Below are positions 1 through 8,652 of a stretch of 64,000 nt of DNA, one piece after another. Source of the stretch: Hoylesella oralis ATCC 33269 (GTDB taxonomy: Bacteria > Bacteroidota > Bacteroidia > Bacteroidales > Bacteroidaceae). The first letter of the stretch is position 1. Every line of letters starts with the position of its first letter. The position numbers were made by a program, and so were the translations under genes. The DNA is taken from contig NZ_GL833118.1 in NCBI RefSeq assembly GCF_000185145.2, positions 222,460 through 286,459 of the forward strand. Direction: 5' to 3'. The notes below the pieces were generated by a model. It worked only from the letters and a program-made list of their open reading frames with translations. It had not been told where the DNA came from and made no database searches.

Positions 1-569
1 TCGCCGTTTGCCTCGTTTCGGGTAGATGTGAAGTAGAGTTGATCGAATTGATCGCCGCTGAGAACGGGCGAATAGTCATCGCGTCGGGAGTTAAAAATAT
101 CCATCCGTTTCACGGTGTAGCGGCTTCCGTTCTTTTTCCACAGTGGGGCTTTCTCGGCTGAAAGCAATCCGTTGCGGGCCAAGATGTTATCGGGAAGCGA
201 GTCGAGCACGGTTTTGAAAATCTCTTGAGCGGCTTTGTAGTCGCCGTTTTTAAGTAATTGACGGCCGTATTGCAGCACATCTTCTGTAGATGCCTGATGG
301 TAACGAATGGCATTGCGGTAGGCAGCGATGGCCTTAGGCGTGGCGTTGAGCTTCTCATAACAGCGTGCCAATTTCAACGAAACGGCTCCCCGTCGGGCTC
401 GTTCCTTAGCCGGAAGTTTGGAATAAGCTTGCTTGAATTGGCCGGCAGCATCGTAGTATTCGCCCAAGGCAAGGTGTTTATCACCCCTTTTCAGGTTCTT
501 TTCCACCCCACAAGAGGCGATACATGCCGATAAAATAATAACTATAATTACCGCGTAACGTGTATGCAT
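1..569 (-). CDS. porE: PorE-like TPR/PD40 lipoprotein (type IX secretion), 3' end cut by window
   Basis: This is the first 189 codons of a gene that runs off the left edge of the window. The start at 569 opens a lipoprotein signal peptide with Cys at residue 20 (IASC). Residues about 25-130 read as TPR-like helices (GEYYDAAGQF, GDYKAAQEIF). Near residue 170 comes the motif RRDDYSPVLSGDQFDQLYF, typical of the first blade of a PD40/WD40 propeller. This order matches PorE, the OmpA-family lipoprotein thought to anchor the type IX secretion machine to peptidoglycan. The propeller, carboxypeptidase-regulatory-like and OmpA domains would lie outside the window, so the full assignment is inference. 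Other OmpA/TPR lipoproteins of the same architecture remain possible. Confidence 0.72.
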   Translation of the reverse strand, partial: MHTRYAVIIVIILSACIASCGVEKNLKRGDKHLALGEYYDAAGQFKQAYSKLPAKERARRGAVSLKLARCYEKLNATPKAIAAYRNAIRYHQASTEDVLQYGRQLLKNGDYKAAQEIFKTVLDSLPDNILARNGLLSAEKAPLWKKNGSRYTVKRMDIFNSRRDDYSPVLSGDQFDQLYFTSTRNEANG

Positions 570-687
570 TCTTCTTTTTTGTTATAAGAACGCGCGTTCC
601 ATGCTTTTATTGTAGTGAAAAGGACGGCAATGTGTGGAGGTTGGATGCCTTCATCGCCCATCTTTCATCATTCATCTAAGAACTATA

Positions 688-1761
688 TCAGTCGGTGCCG
701 AGCCAGTATTTCGATTTGGGTAAGTACGACAGACCTTTTACTACGAGATAGGTGGTGATAAATGTACAGAGGGCAATTGCCGGAACTGCCTCCAATACGT
801 TGGGCAGGCGGTCGACCAAAAGGTCGTGCCAAGCATTGAGAAGCATAATGTGTGCCAAGTACATGCCGTAGCTGCAAAGCGATATGTCGGTAATGATGGC
901 TGTGATTTTAGTATCCTTTTTTACTTTTACCCGACTGATGAGCGAGAAGAAGCCCCACGTCATAAGGGCCACGTTTGCACAACAGAAGTCCCATCCGAGT
1001 TCTGCCTCGGCGGCCGAATCGGTAAGCGGAACCATCGTGTTGAAGGCATATACCGACACTGCATAGCCCACGATGATCATTAAAACCGATGAAATAACGG
1101 AGGGAACTCCATACTTTTTGGCATAAAAACCTAAGACCAAATAGCCCCAAAAGCCCGTAAAATAGTACAAGGAGGGCGATACATTCCACGTACATTCACC
1201 CCATACGGCCGGAAAAACCAAGTGAATGTAGGGCAGAAAGGTGGTGATAAGCCAGATACCGAGGTAGAATTGCAGTTCACGTTTGGTACATCTTTCGAGC
1301 CAAGGCGATAGGACGGGCACGAGCAGATACATGCCGATGAGCATGTAGATATACCAAAGATGCCCCACTTCGGTACCGAAATTCAGCGGAATGTGGGCGA
1401 TGTTAGTCAGGCAGGCAGCGAGGCTGTCGCCGCGATAAAATACGTAATACACCGCAAAAGCCACGCACCAGAACAAGAAAGGGTAAAGGATACGGGTGAA
1501 ACGTTTCTTGAAGAATGTGCCCGTAGGTACCTTCATCGGCAGCAAGAAGTAACCTGAAATCATGACAAATAGCGGAACGCAGATCCTATCGAAGCTGGTT
1601 AAGAAGCCTATCGTATAGGTACTGTCGGCATGTACGATGGTGACGTTCTCGCCGATGTAGTAATATTCGCTCGCATGTTGCCATATAACGAGCAGACAGG
1701 CCAGTACCCTAAGCAAGTCTAATGCAAAGTTTCTTTTTCGTTTCTGTTGGTTTTGTTCCAT
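688..1761 (-). CDS. Acyltransferase 3 family membrane protein
   Basis: The protein has 357 residues and about ten hydrophobic segments, as expected for membrane acyltransferases of the acyltransferase 3 family, which move acetyl or other acyl groups onto cell-surface sugars. The N-terminal motif DLLRVLACLLVIWQHA contains the family's conserved His (residue 29). A second landmark is the segment FDRICVPLFVMISGYFLLP near residue 75. The gene lies 27 nt downstream of topB on the same strand and may be read from the topB promoter. The acceptor cannot be read from sequence; O-antigen, exopolysaccharide and peptidoglycan are all possible. Confidence 0.85.
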   Translation of the reverse strand: MEQNQQKRKRNFALDLLRVLACLLVIWQHASEYYYIGENVTIVHADSTYTIGFLTSFDRICVPLFVMISGYFLLPMKVPTGTFFKKRFTRILYPFLFWCVAFAVYYVFYRGDSLAACLTNIAHIPLNFGTEVGHLWYIYMLIGMYLLVPVLSPWLERCTKRELQFYLGIWLITTFLPYIHLVFPAVWGECTWNVSPSLYYFTGFWGYLVLGFYAKKYGVPSVISSVLMIIVGYAVSVYAFNTMVPLTDSAAEAELGWDFCCANVALMTWGFFSLISRVKVKKDTKITAIITDISLCSYGMYLAHIMLLNAWHDLLVDRLPNVLEAVPAIALCTFITTYLVVKGLSYLPKSKYWLGTD

Positions 1762-1788
1762 TTTTATTCGGGTTTTTAGGTTTATATA

Positions 1789-3834
1789 TTATTTGAACGG
1801 CAGCCTGAAAGCGCATCCGTTGCGCCAATTGCTGCACCCGTAAGCGGTCTTACCTTTAATGATCGTGCCCGTTCCGCATAGCGGACAAGGCTGTCCGATG
1901 GCGCTATCGTCGGCTTCTATGGTTTGTGTACCGGCGACAGGAGGCATTTCTTTCGTCGTTTCCTTTATCTTTTCGGCCTTCTTCCTCGGCGTACTTTGTT
2001 TCTTAGGTGTTTTCTTTTTCAGGTCTTCATCCGTGGTCACGGTCACACGTCTGTTGCTGTTATCGCGCAAAACATCATCGACTATCTGCGCTATTTGGAC
2101 TTTTAGCTCGTCTATAAACTGCGTTGCGCTGTATTGTTTATGCTCTATATCGCGTAATTTCTTTTCCCATATGCCCGTTAGTTCGCAACTTGTCAGCAGT
2201 TTCTCGTGTATAGTGTCGATGAGTTCTATACCTGTAGGGGTGGCAAACAGGTTCTTTCGCTCCCGTCGGATATAGTGGCGTTTGAACAAGGTCTCTATGA
2301 TACCGGCGCGAGATGATGGACGTCCGATGCCATTTTCCTTTAAAATGGAGCGCAATTCCTCATCTTCAACGAACTTGCCTGCTGTTTCCATGGCACGCAG
2401 GAGCGTGGCCTCGGTGTAATACTTGGGCGGTGTAGTCCACTTCTCCGTAAGGGTTGGCGTGTGTAAACCGCTTTCTCCCACCGTAAAAGCGGGCAACGAT
2501 CGCTCCTCTTCATCGTGTTTGGCGTCGTCGTCTCCTTGCTTTTGTTCCTCCTTATTATATATAATGCGCCATCCGAGGGATAATATTTCCTTGCCGTTTG
2601 CCTTAAATTCCACCTCTTCAACCTTGCCCAATACGGTCGTGGTAGAGAACTTACAGTCGGGATAGAATACGCTTATGAAGCGTTTAGCTATCAAGTCGTA
2701 CACATTCCGCTCCATATCAGTAAGGTTAGATGCAGGAACTCCCGTCGGTATAATGGCATGGTGATCGGTCACTTTGGCCGTATCGAACACCTTTTTGCTC
2801 TTGATGAGCTGCTTACCTGCAAGAGGTTGCGTAAATTGTTCGTAGCCCCGCAGGCCCGAAAGTATGCTTGCACACTTGGGATAAATATCGTCTGACAGGT
2901 ATTGAGTGTCTACACGCGGGTAGGTGGTGAACTTCTTTTCGTAGAGACTTTGTACGATATTCAGCGACATTTCCGCCGAATAGCTGAATTTCTTGTTGCA
3001 ATCGACCTGCAAAGAGGTTAGGTCGTACAGATGCAGAGGGGCTTCGGAGCCCTTTTTCTTCTGCACATCAGTGATGACAAACGGCTTTCCGGCGATGGTA
3101 GCAAAGGCTTGCTCGCCCTCTTCTTTGGTGGTGTATCGCCCTTGGGTGGCCGTGAAAACGGTGTCGCGGTATATTGTTGCCAGCACCCAATAGGCTTCCG
3201 GCGTAAATTGGTCTATCTCTTTCTGGCGGTTCACGATAAGGGCAAGGGTAGGAGTCTGTACACGTCCGATCGATAGAACCTGCCTATTCTTGCCGTATTT
3301 CAACGTATAGAGGCGCGTGGCATTCATTCCAAGGATCCAATCTCCTATGGCTCGGCTCAATCCGGCAAGGTAAAGAGGCTGATAGGCATTCTGATCTTTC
3401 AGCTCGTTGAAGCCTTGTCGGATGGCTTCATCGGTCATCGACGATATCCAGAGGCGCTTCACAGGACAGCGAGCTTGTGCCTTTTGCATCACCCAACGCT
3501 GTATCAATTCGCCTTCCTGCCCCGCATCGCCGCAGTTAATGATACCGTCTGCCGCCTGCATAAGGCGCTCTATTACGGCGAATTGCTTCTTTATACCATC
3601 GTTTTCTATTAGTTTTATGCCGAATTTATGGGGTATCATGGGCAGCGCGGCGAGGCTCCAATGCTTCCAATTCTCATGGTAATCATTGGGTTCTTTTAGG
3701 CAACAGAGGTGTCCGAACGTCCATGTAACCTGATAACCGTTGCCCTCCATGTAGCCTTCTTTTGAGCTATGGGCCCCGATAATGCGGGCTATATCTTTGG
3801 CAACGCTTGGCTTTTCGGCAATGCAAACTATCAT
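1789..3834 (-). CDS. topB: DNA topoisomerase III (type IA)
   Basis: This 681-residue type IA topoisomerase relaxes and decatenates DNA through a transient 5'-phosphotyrosine. The Toprim domain at the N-terminus begins MIVCIAEKPS. Its acidic motif reads CGDAGQEGEL (101-110), with Gly where many relatives have the second Asp. The active-site segment TTYPRVDTQYL puts the catalytic tyrosine at residue 305. The tail is Lys-rich (about 600-640) and ends with a Cys4-type zinc-ribbon remnant, CPLCGTG then C and C, near 655-675. A full -33/-7 promoter lies just upstream. This Toprim variant, QEGEL, is common in Bacteroidetes TopB proteins as far as I recall; that point is from memory. Confidence 0.95.
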   Translation of the reverse strand: MIVCIAEKPSVAKDIARIIGAHSSKEGYMEGNGYQVTWTFGHLCCLKEPNDYHENWKHWSLAALPMIPHKFGIKLIENDGIKKQFAVIERLMQAADGIINCGDAGQEGELIQRWVMQKAQARCPVKRLWISSMTDEAIRQGFNELKDQNAYQPLYLAGLSRAIGDWILGMNATRLYTLKYGKNRQVLSIGRVQTPTLALIVNRQKEIDQFTPEAYWVLATIYRDTVFTATQGRYTTKEEGEQAFATIAGKPFVITDVQKKKGSEAPLHLYDLTSLQVDCNKKFSYSAEMSLNIVQSLYEKKFTTYPRVDTQYLSDDIYPKCASILSGLRGYEQFTQPLAGKQLIKSKKVFDTAKVTDHHAIIPTGVPASNLTDMERNVYDLIAKRFISVFYPDCKFSTTTVLGKVEEVEFKANGKEILSLGWRIIYNKEEQKQGDDDAKHDEEERSLPAFTVGESGLHTPTLTEKWTTPPKYYTEATLLRAMETAGKFVEDEELRSILKENGIGRPSSRAGIIETLFKRHYIRRERKNLFATPTGIELIDTIHEKLLTSCELTGIWEKKLRDIEHKQYSATQFIDELKVQIAQIVDDVLRDNSNRRVTVTTDEDLKKKTPKKQSTPRKKAEKIKETTKEMPPVAGTQTIEADDSAIGQPCPLCGTGTIIKGKTAYGCSNWRNGCAFRLPFK

Positions 3835-3858
3835 CTTGTTTCTTTATTTACAAGGATA

Positions 3859-3890
3859 CAAAAGTACGAAAAATGTTTCAATACCCCAAA
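3859..3890 (-). promoter_or_regulatory. Promoter of topB
   Basis: Read on the minus strand: TTTG at 3890-3887, a 20-bp spacer, then TACTTTTG at 3866-3859. This is an exact match to the Bacteroidetes primary-sigma consensus (TTTG, 19-21 bp, TAnnTTTG). It predicts transcription starting near 3855, about 20 nt before the topB start codon. Confidence 0.8.
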
Positions 3891-4025
3891 TATTGCTTGT
3901 TCGTCATCTCTATATGGCGTGCTGAGCGTTGCAAAACGTGTGATTTTCTACCGATGGCTATGCGATGGAAACCCGATAGAGTGCGAAAAACGCGCGATTA
4001 TAGGGCATTTATTTTCAAAAGGTAG

Positions 4026-4034
4026 TATCTTTGC
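4026..4034 (+). promoter_or_regulatory. -7 element of the mutY promoter
   Basis: TATCTTTGC matches the Bacteroidetes -7 element exactly. No good TTTG is present at the usual -33 spacing. The element lies about 27 nt upstream of the mutY ATG at 4061 and supports that start over a TTG at 4031, which falls inside the element itself. Confidence 0.6.
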
Positions 4035-4060
4035 ATGCGTATCAGACGGTACAAGTAATA

Positions 4061-5104
4061 ATGCAAAATACGGCGAACAACAGTTTTACCCCCACGTTGC
4101 TGCGTTGGTTCAAAGAGAATAAACGCGACTTGCCTTGGCGAGATACCGCCGATGCTTATGCCATTTGGTTGAGCGAGGTGATACTCCAACAAACACGAAT
4201 ACAGCAAGGTAAGGCCTATTGGGAGCGTTTTATGAAGCGTTTCCCGCGGGTGGAAGACCTTGCAGAGGCCGATGAAGACGAGGTGTTGCGGCTGTGGCAG
4301 GGGCTCGGATACTACAGTCGTGCCCGCAATTTGCACCATGCAGCGCAACAAATTGTTGCGAATAAGGGCTTTCCAAGGACTTACGACGGCATCAGAAGGC
4401 TGAAAGGAGTGGGCGATTATACCGCTGCAGCAGTTGCATCCATAGCTTTCGGGCTGCCTGTAGCTGCTGTCGACGGTAACGTTTACCGCGTGCTGTCGCG
4501 CGTTTTCGGCATAGATACTCCTATCAACAGTACCGAAGGCAAGAAAACTTTCGCTGCTTTGGCGCAGTCGCTTCTGCCGTCTGACGCCCCTTCAGCGTTC
4601 AATCAAGCGCTGATGGACTTCGGTGCAATACAATGCACTCCACAGTCTCCCCGCTGTGTACTGTGCCCCTTTACCGAAAGTTGTGAGGCTCTTCGCAACG
4701 GAAAAATAGGGAATTTGCCCGTTAAGCGAAAGACCTTGAAAATACAAACGCGGCGGATGGATTATATCTATATAAGGTGTAACGGCTTTACGGCATTGCG
4801 TCGCAGGTCCGAGGGCGACATCTGGCAAGGGTTGTGGGAGCCTCTGTTGATAGAAAATAGTCTGCTGCCCGCTTTCGATGGGCATTTGTTGCTGCTACGA
4901 AAGCAGGTAAAACATGTGCTTACCCATCGTATTATCCTTTCTGATTTCTATCTTTTGCAGACCGATGAACGCCCGCTGTTGCCCGAAGGTTATATGTGGA
5001 TGCCCGAAAAAGAGGTACAGAACTACGCTCTTCCGCGGCTGATAGAACTGTTATTAAAGGCAGTTGAAGCAGCAATTCCTGATGGATTAAACAATACGGA
5101 ATAA
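4061..5104 (+). CDS. mutY: A/G-specific adenine DNA glycosylase MutY
   Basis: MutY removes adenine mispaired with 8-oxoguanine. The 347-residue protein starts at the ATG at 4061, because the in-frame TTG at 4031 overlaps the promoter. Catalytic Glu39 lies in LSEVILQQTR. A helix-hairpin-helix (LKGVGDYTAAAVAS) is followed by catalytic Asp138 in VDGNVYRV. The iron-sulfur loop has the full C-x6-C-x2-C-x5-C pattern (Cys192, 199, 202, 208). The last 120 residues form the NUDIX-like domain that reads 8-oxoG. It is divergent from topB, and a small membrane-protein gene follows 32 nt downstream. Confidence 0.95.
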   Translation: MQNTANNSFTPTLLRWFKENKRDLPWRDTADAYAIWLSEVILQQTRIQQGKAYWERFMKRFPRVEDLAEADEDEVLRLWQGLGYYSRARNLHHAAQQIVANKGFPRTYDGIRRLKGVGDYTAAAVASIAFGLPVAAVDGNVYRVLSRVFGIDTPINSTEGKKTFAALAQSLLPSDAPSAFNQALMDFGAIQCTPQSPRCVLCPFTESCEALRNGKIGNLPVKRKTLKIQTRRMDYIYIRCNGFTALRRRSEGDIWQGLWEPLLIENSLLPAFDGHLLLLRKQVKHVLTHRIILSDFYLLQTDERPLLPEGYMWMPEKEVQNYALPRLIELLLKAVEAAIPDGLNNTE

Positions 5105-5136
5105 CATTTGCAGATGCCATTTGCCACAGATATATA

Positions 5137-5394
5137 ATGAAGAAGTTCCTTTTAGCACTTAAACAGTGCCTTTCTAAGCTGTCGTTTCGCACGGGCGTCA
5201 TTGTTCTGTCGATGTGTATTCCCTTTTACATATTGTCGTTTGCACAGATGCTATTGCCCCTTAGCGTAGAAATGAAGGGGATGTTGTGGGTGATATTCTT
5301 CGGTTTGGCCAAAGCATTTCAATATGGCGGACTCACTATTTTGGGGGTTGAGGGATGGAAGCGACTGCGTGCAGCGCTGCGAAAAGGAGGGTAA
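5137..5394 (+). CDS. Small two-helix membrane protein, unknown function
   Basis: This 85-residue protein has two hydrophobic helices, roughly residues 18-42 (RTGVIVLSMCIPFYILSF) and 49-66. Its ends are basic: a Lys-rich N-terminus and the tail WKRLRAALRKGG. It starts 32 nt after mutY on the same strand and probably shares its transcript. I do not recognise a named family. The compositional profile and good spacing support a real gene. Confidence 0.6.
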   Translation: MKKFLLALKQCLSKLSFRTGVIVLSMCIPFYILSFAQMLLPLSVEMKGMLWVIFFGLAKAFQYGGLTILGVEGWKRLRAALRKGG

Positions 5395-5797
5395 ATTTTA
5401 TTTAAAAGAAAGGAGGAGAGCCCTCTCACAGCTCCTCTGAAAGCGGGGAGTGCCATGTGGAAGACGGGTAAATGGGAGATGGAAAGACTTCTGTCAATAC
5501 CTTTGGAAGAAGAGAAGCTGCGCTGTTCGTGTTTAATTTATAATTGGTTGATTATAAATTTGTTATGAATGTTATTGGTAAATGGTGCTTTTATCTGTCT
5601 TAGACAGATATTCCGGCGGACATAAATAGCGTATCTAATAAAAGTATTTTGTAGGTGTATGCGTTTCAGGTTGTTTTCTCTTTCCTTTTGGAAGGGTTGA
5701 AGAATATCGCTATTCTTATTTATCAGGTTGCCCGTCCCCTATCTTAAAGAACGTAAGAAGTGCGGATGAAGACTTTTGTTCTGTGGAAAATCGATCG
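5395..5797. other. Gene-free spacer with two perfect inverted repeats
   Basis: No convincing reading frame exists between the small membrane-protein gene and the tRNA terminator. Two inverted repeats stand out. One is a 10-bp perfect repeat, arms 5535-5544 and 5551-5560 (AATTTATAAT with a 6-nt loop). The other is a compact 9-bp palindrome, arms 5592-5600 and 5602-5610 (TATCTGTCT/AGACAGATA around one base). The first could be a weak terminator. The second looks more like a protein-binding site. Nothing else was recognised. Confidence 0.55.
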
Positions 5798-5817
5798 AAA
5801 AACCCTTTGTGTAAGGG
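5798..5817 (-). terminator. Terminator of tRNA-Ser
   Basis: On the minus strand, CCCTT pairs with AAGGG around a 5-nt loop, followed directly by five T. It lies 11 nt past the 3' end of tRNA-Ser, as expected for its intrinsic terminator. Confidence 0.6.
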
Positions 5818-5827
5818 CCATAGGAAG

Positions 5828-5915
5828 CGGAAAGAGGGGGATTCGAACCCCCGAATCGGTTTCGCCGATTACACGCTTTCCAGGCGTGCCTCTTCAGCCA
5901 CTCGAGCATCTTTCC
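5828..5915 (-). tRNA. tRNA-Ser (anticodon GGA)
   Basis: An 88-nt tRNA with a long variable arm, as serine tRNAs have. The acceptor strands pair exactly (GGAAAGA with TCTTTCC) and the discriminator base is G. The anticodon loop reads CTGGAAA, giving anticodon GGA. The T-arm carries GGTTCGAATCC. The 3' CCA is not encoded. A -7 promoter element lies 15 nt upstream and a terminator 11 nt downstream, so this is a single-gene unit. Confidence 0.96.
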
Positions 5916-5930
5916 TATAAATAAGCGGTG

Positions 5931-5938
5931 CAAAAGTA
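5931..5938 (-). promoter_or_regulatory. -7 element upstream of tRNA-Ser
   Basis: Minus-strand TACTTTTG lies 15 nt before the tRNA 5' end, a spacing that would give a very short leader. No clear TTTG is seen at -33. The same TACTTTTG box is used upstream of topB and the MATE gene. Confidence 0.55.
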
Positions 5939-6031
5939 TCGTTTTTTTACGGAATACGGGGTATGGGCGTCCGTAATTTATATTTCTTTAAGGATATACA
6001 TTGCGAAATAAGGGGGCTCCGATGCGATGTT

Positions 6032-6889
6032 TTAGGCATCGATGTGGAAGATGCGTTTCACGTTGGCATTGGTTCTGCAAGCCACTTCTTCTTCGCTTAC
6101 GCCGTAACTTTGGGCAATCTGTTTCAGCACTTCCGCCACAAAAGCGCTCTCGTTCCGTTCGCCTCGGTGAGGTATGGGAGCCATGTATGGACTGTCGGTT
6201 TCGAGAACAATGCGATCTAAAGATACGTTTTTGGGAAGCGTTTCGCGCATATGACTGCTCTTGAAAGTAAACACGCCGCCGATGCCGAGCGCGAATTTAT
6301 GGAACGAAAGCAGCTCTTCGGCTTCTTTTTCGTTGCCCGTAAAGCAATGAAACACGCCGCCCGTTAGGTCTTTCTCGTATTTCCGGAGCACCTTTACCAT
6401 TTCGTTTTGCGCCTTTCTGCAGTGTATCATCAACGGTAAATGGTATTCTACGGCCCATTTTATCTGCTCTTCGAAAGCCTCGAGTTGCTCGTTTTCAAAC
6501 TCTCGAGACCAGTAGTAATCGAGTCCGATCTCGCCGATAGCGATGGGAGAGGGGGTGTATTTCTGCTTTGTTTTCTCCGTAAAAGAACAAGTTTCATTAG
6601 AGGTGTCGGAGTCGGTCGCCATACTTATCGCCAATATCCGCTTCATTTCGGCCAACACTTCGTGCCGGTCGGCTCTTACTTCTTCGGGGTGCAGGCCGAT
6701 CATGGGGTAGGCAAAATGGGGGAAACGACGGCATACAGCATACACAGAATCGATGCTTTTCAGGTCGATAGCCGGTATAAATGCCTTGCTGACACCCGCT
6801 TTACGGGCGCGGGCCACCACGTCTTCGATGTCTTGACGGAACTCCTCTCCGTCGAGATGTGCATGTGTATCAATAAAGATGTGGCTCAT
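6032..6889 (-). CDS. tatD: TatD-family metal-dependent DNase/hydrolase
   Basis: TatD enzymes are TIM-barrel nucleases or deoxyribonuclease-like hydrolases with two bound metals. The metal-binding landmarks are all present: DTHAHLD at residues 8-14, GEIGLDYYW, HCRKA, and LETDSPYMAP near the C-terminus. The protein has 285 residues, longer than the usual 255-265. The extra length is a Ser/Thr/Lys-rich insert of about 25-30 residues (ATDSDTSNETCSFTEKTKQK) just before the GEIGLD motif. It starts inside the end of the next upstream gene (20-nt overlap), which indicates translational coupling. Confidence 0.92.
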   Translation of the reverse strand: MSHIFIDTHAHLDGEEFRQDIEDVVARARKAGVSKAFIPAIDLKSIDSVYAVCRRFPHFAYPMIGLHPEEVRADRHEVLAEMKRILAISMATDSDTSNETCSFTEKTKQKYTPSPIAIGEIGLDYYWSREFENEQLEAFEEQIKWAVEYHLPLMIHCRKAQNEMVKVLRKYEKDLTGGVFHCFTGNEKEAEELLSFHKFALGIGGVFTFKSSHMRETLPKNVSLDRIVLETDSPYMAPIPHRGERNESAFVAEVLKQIAQSYGVSEEEVACRTNANVKRIFHIDA

Positions 6890-7568
6890 TTCTGCGGTAA
6901 TAATATATAATTCCGAACTTTCTGCACTCGTTGTATCGCACTTCGGGCGGCTCTTTTTGGAAATGATTTTCTATCTGATTCCACAGTTCAAGTAATACCT
7001 TGTCTACATCAGGGCGTAAACTTTGTATGCTATCCAATGCCTGTTGAGTTCGTGCAGTGAATGTTTTCTGTTGCATATAAGCATCTCTGAAAATGTCGTA
7101 ATGGGTAGACACCATGCCGATAGTGGGGTTATAAATGGGGCGCCCGCCCTTCTTGATACGCGCTTTTTCGCCCTCTATGACTTTTGTTCCCCATTCCATC
7201 AGGCCTTCTGCCAGCTTGATGTTGGGTAAAGCGGTGGCTTCTGTATCTAATCCGTATAGCGTAAGCATGCTTTTCTTGATCTCTCCACGTTCTACAGACA
7301 TAAAAAGTACCTGTAGAAAATGGCTGACGTACATCATCGATTTGCGCTGAAGTTTATCGATCTTCGGTGTGTTTCGCGTTTGTGCCCGTAGGTTTATGCG
7401 GTATTGTTCGCACGCGGTAAGCAGTTTATCGTAAAGCGGTTGCGCCTGATTGAGCGTCTTCCAGTCGATAAATCTGTTGCGCACGACGTACACATCGTTA
7501 TTGTCTAACAGCGTTTTGAGGGCTCTTAATCGGGCCGCATCGGTCTTTGGTAATCTTCTGTAAGGCAT
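6870..7568 (-). CDS. Conserved hypothetical protein upstream of tatD
   Basis: This 232-residue soluble protein has no signal peptide or membrane segment. It is rich in basic and helical stretches (KTLLDNNDVYVVRNRFIDW, LQRKSMMYVSHFLQVLFMS, ALDSIQSLRPDVDKVLLELW). It probably forms an all-alpha fold. Its end overlaps the tatD start by 20 nt, so the two are cotranscribed. I do not recognise a catalytic motif or named family and offer no function. Confidence 0.75.
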   Translation of the reverse strand: MPYRRLPKTDAARLRALKTLLDNNDVYVVRNRFIDWKTLNQAQPLYDKLLTACEQYRINLRAQTRNTPKIDKLQRKSMMYVSHFLQVLFMSVERGEIKKSMLTLYGLDTEATALPNIKLAEGLMEWGTKVIEGEKARIKKGGRPIYNPTIGMVSTHYDIFRDAYMQQKTFTARTQQALDSIQSLRPDVDKVLLELWNQIENHFQKEPPEVRYNECRKFGIIYYYRRNEPHLY

Positions 7569-7658
7569 TCTTTGTAGAAGTATGTATCGTTTTCAGGCCG
7601 GCAAAAGACAGTTTCTGCAAATGAAAAACGGGCGAAACGGCAGTGCCGGCGGTACTTG

Positions 7659-8630
7659 TTAGTATTTACGTTTCATCATTCTTTGTGCGTAGGCCATAAG
7701 CTCTTGCTTACGTTCTTCGGGCACCTGCACGGCTCGGATGTATTTCTTGCTTTGTTCGAAGTAGTAAGCTATCTTTTCTTCAGCCAGCTTATCGATGCCG
7801 ATGGCATTATATAAAGCAGTTACGGCAGCTATTTTTTCCGCCGGTACATAGTCTTCGGCATCGAACCATCTTTGCAGTTCGGCGCGCTGATTTCTATCGG
7901 CTTTGTTGAATGCATTGATAAGCATGTAGGTCTTTTTGTTGCATAGAATGTCGCCACCTATAGCTTTTCCGAACACTTTAGTATCCCCATAAACGTCGAG
8001 AAAGTCGTCTTGAAGCTGGAAAGCCAGCCCTATTTGCTCGCCGAAACGGTAGAGATAATCGGCGTCTTCGGCCGAAGAGCCGGCCAAGATGGCCCCTATT
8101 TTAAGGGAACATGCAAGGAGTACGCTCGTTTTAAGGCGTATCATTTCGATGTATTCGGCTTCGGTAACATCGTTACGCGTCTCGAAATCCATGTCTAATT
8201 GCTGTCCCTCGCCTATTTCGAGTGCCGTTTCGGTAAACAAATCTATAACTTCTTTCAGTTTCGAACCATCGCATTGCGCCATGTAGTGATAAGCCAGAAC
8301 GAGCATAGAGTCGCCGGAGAGAATGGCCGTGTTGGCATCCCATTTTTTATGCACGGTAGGCCTACCGCGCCTGATCGCGGCATTATCCATCAGATCATCG
8401 TGCAACAACGTGTAATTGTGGTAGGTTTCGATGGCGCAAGCCGATGAGAGTATGCTCTGCGGATCGTCTTTGTAAAGGTTATAGGCAAGCAACATAAGTG
8501 TAGGACGTATACGCTTTCCGCCCAACGAAAGCACATATTTAATGGGCTCGTAAAGTGTATGTGGCTTGCGTGCATACTGCAAATTGTCGAGATATTCGTT
8601 GAAGATATTCAGGATTTCGTCTGCTGTCAT
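7659..8630 (-). CDS. Polyprenyl (trans-isoprenyl) diphosphate synthase
   Basis: This 323-residue enzyme condenses isopentenyl diphosphate onto an allylic diphosphate, making carriers for quinones or the cell envelope. Both Asp-rich metal motifs are intact: DDLMD at 78-82, followed by RRGRP, and DDFLD at 208-212. GGKRIRP near residue 38 binds the homoallylic substrate. The first motif lacks the two-residue insertion found in bacterial farnesyl synthases such as IspA. Tyr73 lies five residues before it, a position that limits chain length. That favours a farnesyl to geranylgeranyl-size product, but product length is inference. It follows the TonB gene by 22 nt. Confidence 0.88.
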   Translation of the reverse strand: MTADEILNIFNEYLDNLQYARKPHTLYEPIKYVLSLGGKRIRPTLMLLAYNLYKDDPQSILSSACAIETYHNYTLLHDDLMDNAAIRRGRPTVHKKWDANTAILSGDSMLVLAYHYMAQCDGSKLKEVIDLFTETALEIGEGQQLDMDFETRNDVTEAEYIEMIRLKTSVLLACSLKIGAILAGSSAEDADYLYRFGEQIGLAFQLQDDFLDVYGDTKVFGKAIGGDILCNKKTYMLINAFNKADRNQRAELQRWFDAEDYVPAEKIAAVTALYNAIGIDKLAEEKIAYYFEQSKKYIRAVQVPEERKQELMAYAQRMMKRKY

Positions 8631-8652
8631 TATCGTTGATCATTTAGTTTTA

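Noticed and set aside
4031..4060. TTG start for mutY
   Set aside because: The codon lies within the -7 promoter element, so it cannot be in the mRNA; ATG 4061 fits family length.
5395..5797. A small RNA or second tRNA in the empty spacer
   Set aside because: No cloverleaf or promoter-plus-terminator pair was found; only two inverted repeats are supported.
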